DNA of 5,189 nucleotides from Flavobacteriaceae bacterium (GTDB lineage: Bacteria > Bacteroidota > Bacteroidia > Flavobacteriales > Flavobacteriaceae): positions 1 through 5,189 of the forward strand of contig JALZVC010000037.1 in the NCBI GenBank assembly GCA_023301205.1, written 5' to 3'. The notes beneath the pieces were generated by a model. It did no database searches, was not told where the DNA came from, and worked only from the letters and a program-made list of their open reading frames with translations. The translations under genes were made by a program, and so were the position numbers. Positions 1 through 2,555 of this stretch are shown here, piece after piece. Each line of letters begins with the position of its first letter. The first letter of the stretch is position 1.

Positions 1-198
1 CTCATAGAGCTAGCAAATTATAAGATGCCTTTTGGCAAGTACAAAGGGCGCTATTTGGTAGATGTGCCAGAACCTTATTACACTTGGTTTAGACAAAAAG
101 GATTCCCAGAAGGGAAGTTAGGACGGCTTATGCGAGAGATGGATGAGATTAAAATTAATGGGCTCGAACCGCTAATAAAAAAATTAATTCGAAAATAG
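1..198 (+). CDS. DUF3820 family protein (C-terminal part; 5' end outside window)
   Basis: The reading frame is open from the first base and ends at the TAG at 196-198, giving 65 residues. It begins LIELANYKMPFGKYKGR and continues with a PEPYYTWFRQKGFPEGKLG stretch. This is the recognisable core of the small DUF3820 family (Pfam family also described as putative quorum-sensing-regulated virulence factor; the biochemical role is not established). The usual length is about 70-75 residues, so only some 5-10 N-terminal residues appear to be missing to the left of the window. The protein is basic and soluble, with no signal peptide or membrane segment in the visible part. Its 3' neighbour lies more than 400 bases away behind a possible terminator, so it is probably not in an operon with the genes to the right. 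The family assignment comes from motif recognition; no function is claimed. Confidence 0.85.
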   Translation, partial: LIELANYKMPFGKYKGRYLVDVPEPYYTWFRQKGFPEGKLGRLMREMDEIKINGLEPLIKKLIRK

Positions 199-312
199 TA
201 AAACTTCACGAAACCTCTTTTAAAAATAATCTAGCGGAGTATTTATCAAAGCTTTCAATTTTATAGAGTTTTTTAAACGGCCTCAACTAATTTTACGTAA
301 AAAATGATGTGA

Positions 313-431
313 GTGAAGGGTAAGCAAACTAGCTACAGCTTCACAAATAATCTAGATTATAACTTCAATTGATTAGGTAGGTGTTTGTCTTATCTAGCGT
401 ACACCTTTAGTTTGCTCCGAAATGAGCGAAA
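313..431 (+). ncRNA. Candidate structured RNA segment (uncertain)
   Basis: Several complementary blocks lie close together: GTGAAG 313-318 with CTTCAC 339-344; AGCAAACTA 323-331 with TAGTTTGCT 408-416 (9 bp perfect); AGGTGT 379-384 with ACACCT 401-406; the self-complementary 14-mer at 347-360; and GCTC 414-417 with GAGC 424-427, extended by three A-T pairs across a bulged G. The first and second helices are mutually exclusive without a pseudoknot, and the second and last share bases. The segment is therefore either able to switch folds or only coincidentally repetitive in AT-rich DNA. A terminator-like hairpin follows at 446-467. No known RNA family was recognised. Confidence 0.25.
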
Positions 432-445
432 TTTTCAGTAAAGTT

Positions 446-467
446 AGGTTAAGCCTAGCCTTTTTTT
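446..467 (+). terminator. Possible rho-independent terminator
   Basis: AGGTTA (446-451) can pair with TAGCCT (456-461) with one G-U pair and a four-base loop AGCC, followed directly by six T residues. The stem is short and only moderately stable. If real, it would end the DUF3820 transcript with a 3' UTR of about 250 bases, or end a small RNA encoded upstream of it. Confidence 0.4.
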
Positions 468-468
468 G

Positions 469-499
469 GTTCTTTTTTTTGGCAATGAAAAAAATGAAC
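469..499. repeat. T/A-rich imperfect hairpin, possibly part of a dispersed intergenic repeat
   Basis: GTTC plus a T tract (469-480) pairs with an A tract plus GAAC (488-499), with one mismatch and a seven-base loop GGCAATG. Read through 422-550 in one frame, the region gives a 42-residue peptide containing LAFFWFFFLAMKKM. From memory, this resembles recurrent tails of spurious small ORFs in Bacteroidota intergenic regions, so I read it as a DNA or RNA element rather than a gene. The resemblance could not be checked here. Confidence 0.3.
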
Positions 500-583
500 A
501 ATGTGATTTTCGTAACTATAAATTGTAAAAATCTAACAAATGTTATTTAAATTAAATAAACTTATTTTTTTTTAAATCACGAC

Positions 584-611
584 GCAACCTCTCCGGTAGT
601 TCTACATCTTA
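584..611 (+). promoter_or_regulatory. ECF-sigma-like promoter candidate before the membrane-protein gene
   Basis: GCAACCT (584-590) and CATCTTA (605-611) are separated by 14 bases. An AAC-containing -35 box with a compact spacer to a short -10 box is typical of extracytoplasmic-function sigma factor promoters. The block is noticeably GC-richer than the flanking A/T runs. A start site around 617-620 would give a leader of about 15 bases before the ATG at 633. No housekeeping flavobacterial -7 box (TAnnTTTG) is visible upstream of this gene, which supports an alternative promoter class. The assignment rests on layout only. Confidence 0.35.
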
Positions 612-632
612 CTAGTATAAAACCTCAAGCTT

Positions 633-1007
633 ATGAAGTTAATTGTACTAAAATCTGCCTTTAGATTCTTTCCAGAAGTATTGCTAACCCTTGTCGTTCT
701 CTATTATTGGTCTTCAACGGGTAACTTATTTAACCCAATAGCAATAGCACTTTTAATACCTTTAGCTGCATTATTTATTTGGAATAATAAGACCTTGGGA
801 GTTATCGTTTCTAGTGTTGTTTTGATGGCAACATTATATATAAGTCTGGCAATATTTTCAGATTTAATTAAAATTGATCCTTTTTATCCTGCAGGTTTAA
901 AATTACTAGTAGGAGGTGTTTTATTTGTGGGTGTTTCAAGCTTTTCATCTATATGGATGTTGGTAAAGCATACTAAGAAGAGCCCCGGAAGGATTATTAT
1001 AAAATAG
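633..1007 (+). CDS. Small integral membrane protein of unknown function
   Basis: This 124-residue protein is almost entirely membrane. Hydrophobic segments lie at about residues 12-27, 33-50, 54-76 and 87-111. The N-terminus (K2, K7, R11) and the C-terminal tail (KHTKKSPGR, 112-120) are both basic, so by the positive-inside rule both ends should face the cytoplasm with four helices. No catalytic, metal-binding or transporter motif is visible, there are no cysteines, and I do not recognise the family. The ATG at 633 is chosen because it opens the frame 15-20 bases after the putative promoter start site. The gene stands alone, with a non-coding gap on the left and a strong terminator 26 bases after its stop codon on the right. 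The reading frame looks real because of its consistent membrane-protein composition and precise terminator placement. The function is unknown. Confidence 0.75.
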   Translation: MKLIVLKSAFRFFPEVLLTLVVLYYWSSTGNLFNPIAIALLIPLAALFIWNNKTLGVIVSSVVLMATLYISLAIFSDLIKIDPFYPAGLKLLVGGVLFVGVSSFSSIWMLVKHTKKSPGRIIIK

Positions 1008-1033
1008 AAGTTTAAGTTTTTTTTCATAGTAAC

Positions 1034-1066
1034 AAAAACCCTCAAGAAAAGTTCTTGAGGGTTTTT
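1034..1066. terminator. Strong bidirectional rho-independent terminator
   Basis: A perfect 15-bp inverted repeat, with five A before CCCTCAAGAA and five T after TTCTTGAGGG, encloses a three-base AAG. Several inner A-T pairs would open to form the real loop. The A tract on the left and T tract on the right make it a terminator on both strands. It ends the gene at 633-1007. No minus-strand gene is seen here that would need the reverse orientation. Confidence 0.9.
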
Positions 1067-1258
1067 GCAGTTTAAAAAGTTCACTGTAATTAAATTTTTT
1101 AGTTTACGTAAGGTATTAGCTACGTATAAACACCTAATTTTTAGATGTTTTAGTAATAGTATAGTTTAATTCATTTTTTTTTTTTTTAAGTTTACTCAAT
1201 CATAATAACTTATATGTTTTTACAAGGGATGTAAAAGTTAGATTGATAATAGCTATGT

Positions 1259-1278
1259 AACCAACGTTGGTTTTTTTT
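1259..1278 (+). promoter_or_regulatory. 14-bp perfect palindrome with T tract: operator or weak terminator
   Basis: AACCAACGTTGGTT at 1259-1272 is perfectly self-complementary and runs into T residues up to 1278. As RNA it could fold as a five-pair stem with loop ACGT plus a U tract, which is a weak terminator. As DNA, it overlaps the TTG of the promoter candidate immediately to the right and would be well placed as a binding site for a dimeric regulator. No gene upstream of it needs a second terminator, because 1034-1066 already serves the membrane-protein gene. The operator reading is therefore at least as likely. Confidence 0.4.
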
Positions 1279-1294
1279 ATTTCTTGTAACCTTG
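1267..1294 (+). promoter_or_regulatory. Candidate flavobacterial housekeeping promoter for the small-peptide genes
   Basis: TTG at 1267-1269 and TAACCTTG at 1287-1294 are separated by 17 bases. The known Flavobacterium/Bacteroides primary-sigma pattern is TTG, 17-23 bases, then TAnnTTTG; this site differs at one position of the -7 box. Transcription would begin near 1300, giving a leader of about 50 bases before the ATG at 1350. It is the only reasonable promoter match I found upstream of the four-gene block that follows. Confidence 0.4.
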
Positions 1295-1349
1295 TAGTCC
1301 TTGTTTATTTTTTAACCAGTCATGTTTTTATGACATAAATTTAATAACA

Positions 1350-1544
1350 ATGAAAAAAGTATTTTTAATTGGCGCTTTAGCGCTTGGTATGATGAGTTTT
1401 AATAGTTTAGATCCTTCTTTTTCAGAAATTTGCGCAGATTTTGCAGAGAGTGTCGAGAGTGAATACGCTCTAGAAGGTTGTAATTCAGATGTATATAATA
1501 TGGCTTATAATATGTGTATGAGCAGTTGGTATTTTCCTAGATAA
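1350..1544 (+). CDS. Small secreted acidic two-cysteine protein (first of a tandem pair)
   Basis: This 64-residue protein starts MKKVFLIGALALGMMSF, a classic Sec signal peptide, with cleavage probably between residues 16 and 21. The mature part of about 45 residues is very acidic, with eight Asp/Glu and a single Arg at the C-terminus. It contains Cys28, Cys44 and Cys56. Cys28 begins the block C-A-D-F-A-E-S-V-E-S (28-37), and Cys56 ends D-V-Y-N-M-A-Y-N-M-C (47-56). Both blocks reappear in the next gene at nearly the same spacing, so the two proteins appear to be diverged duplicates. The two shared cysteines could form a disulfide in the periplasm or outside the cell. Cys44 has no counterpart in the neighbour. 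The next gene begins 26 bases after the stop codon, suggesting co-transcription. I do not recognise a named family. A small secreted structural, signalling or antagonistic peptide is possible but unproven. Confidence 0.75.
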   Translation: MKKVFLIGALALGMMSFNSLDPSFSEICADFAESVESEYALEGCNSDVYNMAYNMCMSSWYFPR

Positions 1545-1570
1545 TAATTATTCACTTAAATAAATAAATT

Positions 1571-1774
1571 ATGAAAAACACAATTTTTACAATAATAATG
1601 CTAGTAATGAGTGTAAATTTATTGGCTCATACATTGGAAGATGATATAGTAAATGTGGATTGTTTTACTTATGCAGATGCAGTTGAAGGTGCGGCTGGAG
1701 ATGGAGGTGATTTTGATGTTTGGTGGAGAGCTTTTGTTTACTGCTCTGGCGTGGATGAAGTGGTTATTAATTAG
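1571..1774 (+). CDS. Small secreted acidic two-cysteine protein (second of a tandem pair)
   Basis: This 67-residue protein has a signal peptide, MKNTIFTIIMLVMSVNLLA, with likely cleavage after Ala19. The mature part is strongly acidic (eleven Asp/Glu against one Arg). It has exactly two cysteines, Cys31 and Cys58. The block C-F-T-Y-A-D-A-V-E-G (31-40) matches C-A-D-F-A-E-S-V-E-S of the preceding protein, and D-V-W-W-R-A-F-V-Y-C (49-58) matches D-V-Y-N-M-A-Y-N-M-C. The common pattern is C-x2-[FY]-A-[ED]-x-V-E-[SG]-x8-9-D-V-[YW]-x2-A-[YF]-x2-C. Between the blocks lies a Gly/Asp-rich linker (AAGDGGDF), and a Trp pair sits in the second block. No adjacent modification enzyme and no double-glycine leader are visible, so a RiPP precursor is not supported. 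A perfect hairpin follows 17 bases after the stop codon, before the GLPGLI gene. The function is unknown. Confidence 0.75.
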   Translation: MKNTIFTIIMLVMSVNLLAHTLEDDIVNVDCFTYADAVEGAAGDGGDFDVWWRAFVYCSGVDEVVIN

Positions 1775-1791
1775 TAGGTAATAAAGTAATC

Positions 1792-1819
1792 AACAAGGAG
1801 GGCTTAAACCCTCCTTGTT
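1792..1819 (+). terminator. Perfect 11-bp hairpin, probable partial terminator or attenuator inside the unit
   Basis: AACAAGGAGGG (1792-1802) and CCCTCCTTGTT (1809-1819) are exactly complementary around a six-base loop. The stem is strong and GC-containing, but it is followed by T and then AAAA rather than a T run, so the U tract is weak and consists of the stem's own TTGTTT. It lies between the two peptide genes and the GLPGLI gene, only 16 bases before the latter's ATG. Either it stops part of the transcription, or it marks an RNA processing or stability point that protects the peptide mRNA. Confidence 0.65.
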
Positions 1820-1835
1820 TAAAATTAAGAAGTTT

Positions 1836-2555
1836 ATGAAATATATATTAATAATTATTACAATAATATTCACGTGTTCTACTAATGCTCAAACAGACAA
1901 TCTAAAAGTAATTTATAAGGCTAAAACTATAAAAGAGGCTACATCTAAAAAACCTGATATTCAGTCTTTTATGAATAAGTCTGATGCCCAGTTTGCAAAT
2001 ATTTATTTTGAGCTTGCAGTGAATGGTAATCATTCTTTATTCAAAGTTCAAGATAAAGTAATAAATGATAAAGATTTTCCATTTTACAGAATGGCTCTTG
2101 CACTAAGCGGCAGTGTAGACAAGCAATGGTATATTAATGTTGAGAAAAAATTAATTTTACAACAGTATGTTTTTATGGGAGACTTGTTTTTAATTGAGAG
2201 CAATATAAATGATATTTCATGGAAATTAATAAATGAAACTAAAAGTATTAATGGATATAAATGTTATAAGGCTACTTGCTCTATAACATCTAGAGGCAGT
2301 AAGGGATTAAGTCAAAAATTATATGAAGTTTGGTATACACCTGAAATCCCAAAATCTATTGGACCAATGGGATTAGCAGGTTTACCAGGCTTAGTTTTAG
2401 AAATGAATACCGGGAGAGTGAGTATCTATCTTGATTCTATAGAATTTGGTGAAGAATTAGATGTTAAAATACTATCTAAAGGTAAGAAATATTCAGAAGA
2501 TCAATTTAATAATTTCGCTGTTAAAAAAATGGATGAGTTTAGAAATAAAAATTAA
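1836..2555 (+). CDS. GLPGLI family secreted protein
   Basis: With the ATG at 1836 this is a 239-residue protein. It starts MKYILIIITIIFTCSTNAQ, a signal peptide with likely cleavage between Ala18 and Gln19, giving the N-terminal Gln typical of Bacteroidota. The defining family motif appears near residues 176-190 as GPMGLAGLPGLVLEM (GLPGLV instead of GLPGLI). It is preceded by the conserved NGYKCYKATC (Cys143, Cys148) and YEVWYTPEIP (about 161-173). The length agrees with the family. A longer reading frame from TTG at 1815 adds seven residues, but that codon lies inside the right arm of the 1792-1819 hairpin and would spoil the signal peptide, so ATG 1836 is preferred. The biochemical function of the family is not established. 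Its members are periplasmic or envelope proteins often encoded directly before outer-membrane receptor-like barrels, as here, where the genes overlap by 23 bases. Co-function with that barrel is inferred. Confidence 0.92.
   Translation: MKYILIIITIIFTCSTNAQTDNLKVIYKAKTIKEATSKKPDIQSFMNKSDAQFANIYFELAVNGNHSLFKVQDKVINDKDFPFYRMALALSGSVDKQWYINVEKKLILQQYVFMGDLFLIESNINDISWKLINETKSINGYKCYKATCSITSRGSKGLSQKLYEVWYTPEIPKSIGPMGLAGLPGLVLEMNTGRVSIYLDSIEFGEELDVKILSKGKKYSEDQFNNFAVKKMDEFRNKN

Larger units (their letters stand above)
199..632. other. Non-coding intergenic region rich in inverted repeats
   Basis: No ORF with protein-like character is seen on either strand in these 434 bases. The stretch holds a direct repeat (CTTCAC followed by AAATAATCTAG, at 204-209/224-234 and again contiguous at 339-355) and a 14-bp perfect palindrome at 347-360. 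It also holds several inverted-repeat helices between 313 and 431, a terminator-like hairpin at 446-467, a T-rich hairpin at 469-499, and a promoter candidate at 584-611. The last element most likely serves the membrane-protein gene at 633. The rest could be the 3' untranslated region of the DUF3820 gene, a small RNA, or a dispersed intergenic repeat. Confidence 0.7.
1067..1349. other. AT-rich non-coding spacer before the small-peptide genes
   Basis: No coding potential is evident. The spacer contains a run of 14 T at 1174-1187, a 14-bp palindrome followed by a T tract (1259-1278), a candidate promoter at 1267-1294, and a small dyad GTCAT-6-ATGAC at 1319-1334 just upstream of the next start codon. 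The dyad lies in what would be the mRNA leader, where it could form a weak hairpin. The stretch 1067-1173 shows nothing beyond scattered short TACGTA repeats. Confidence 0.6.

Noticed and set aside
422..550. 42-codon plus-strand ORF beginning MSEIFSKV
   Set aside because: Most of it consists of two hairpins and homopolymer T/A tracts. It reads as an RNA or repeat element rather than a gene.
884..1084. Minus-strand ORF of 66 codons
   Set aside because: It runs antisense to the membrane-protein gene and straight through the perfect terminator stem at 1034-1066. Its composition is not protein-like and it has no plausible promoter.
1218..1296. TTACAAG/CTTGTAA inverted repeat flanking the palindrome
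   Set aside because: It is only seven A/T-rich pairs about 60 bases apart, which is expected by chance in such DNA.
1336..1343. TAAATTTA as a -7 promoter box for the first peptide gene
   Set aside because: It ends six bases before the start codon, so the mRNA would have essentially no leader, and no TTG lies at a suitable distance upstream.
1571..1774. Second small peptide as a double-glycine-leader bacteriocin or RiPP precursor
   Set aside because: The GG lies in the mature part, after a typical Sec signal peptide. The first paralogue lacks it, and no modification or peptidase-transporter gene is in the window.
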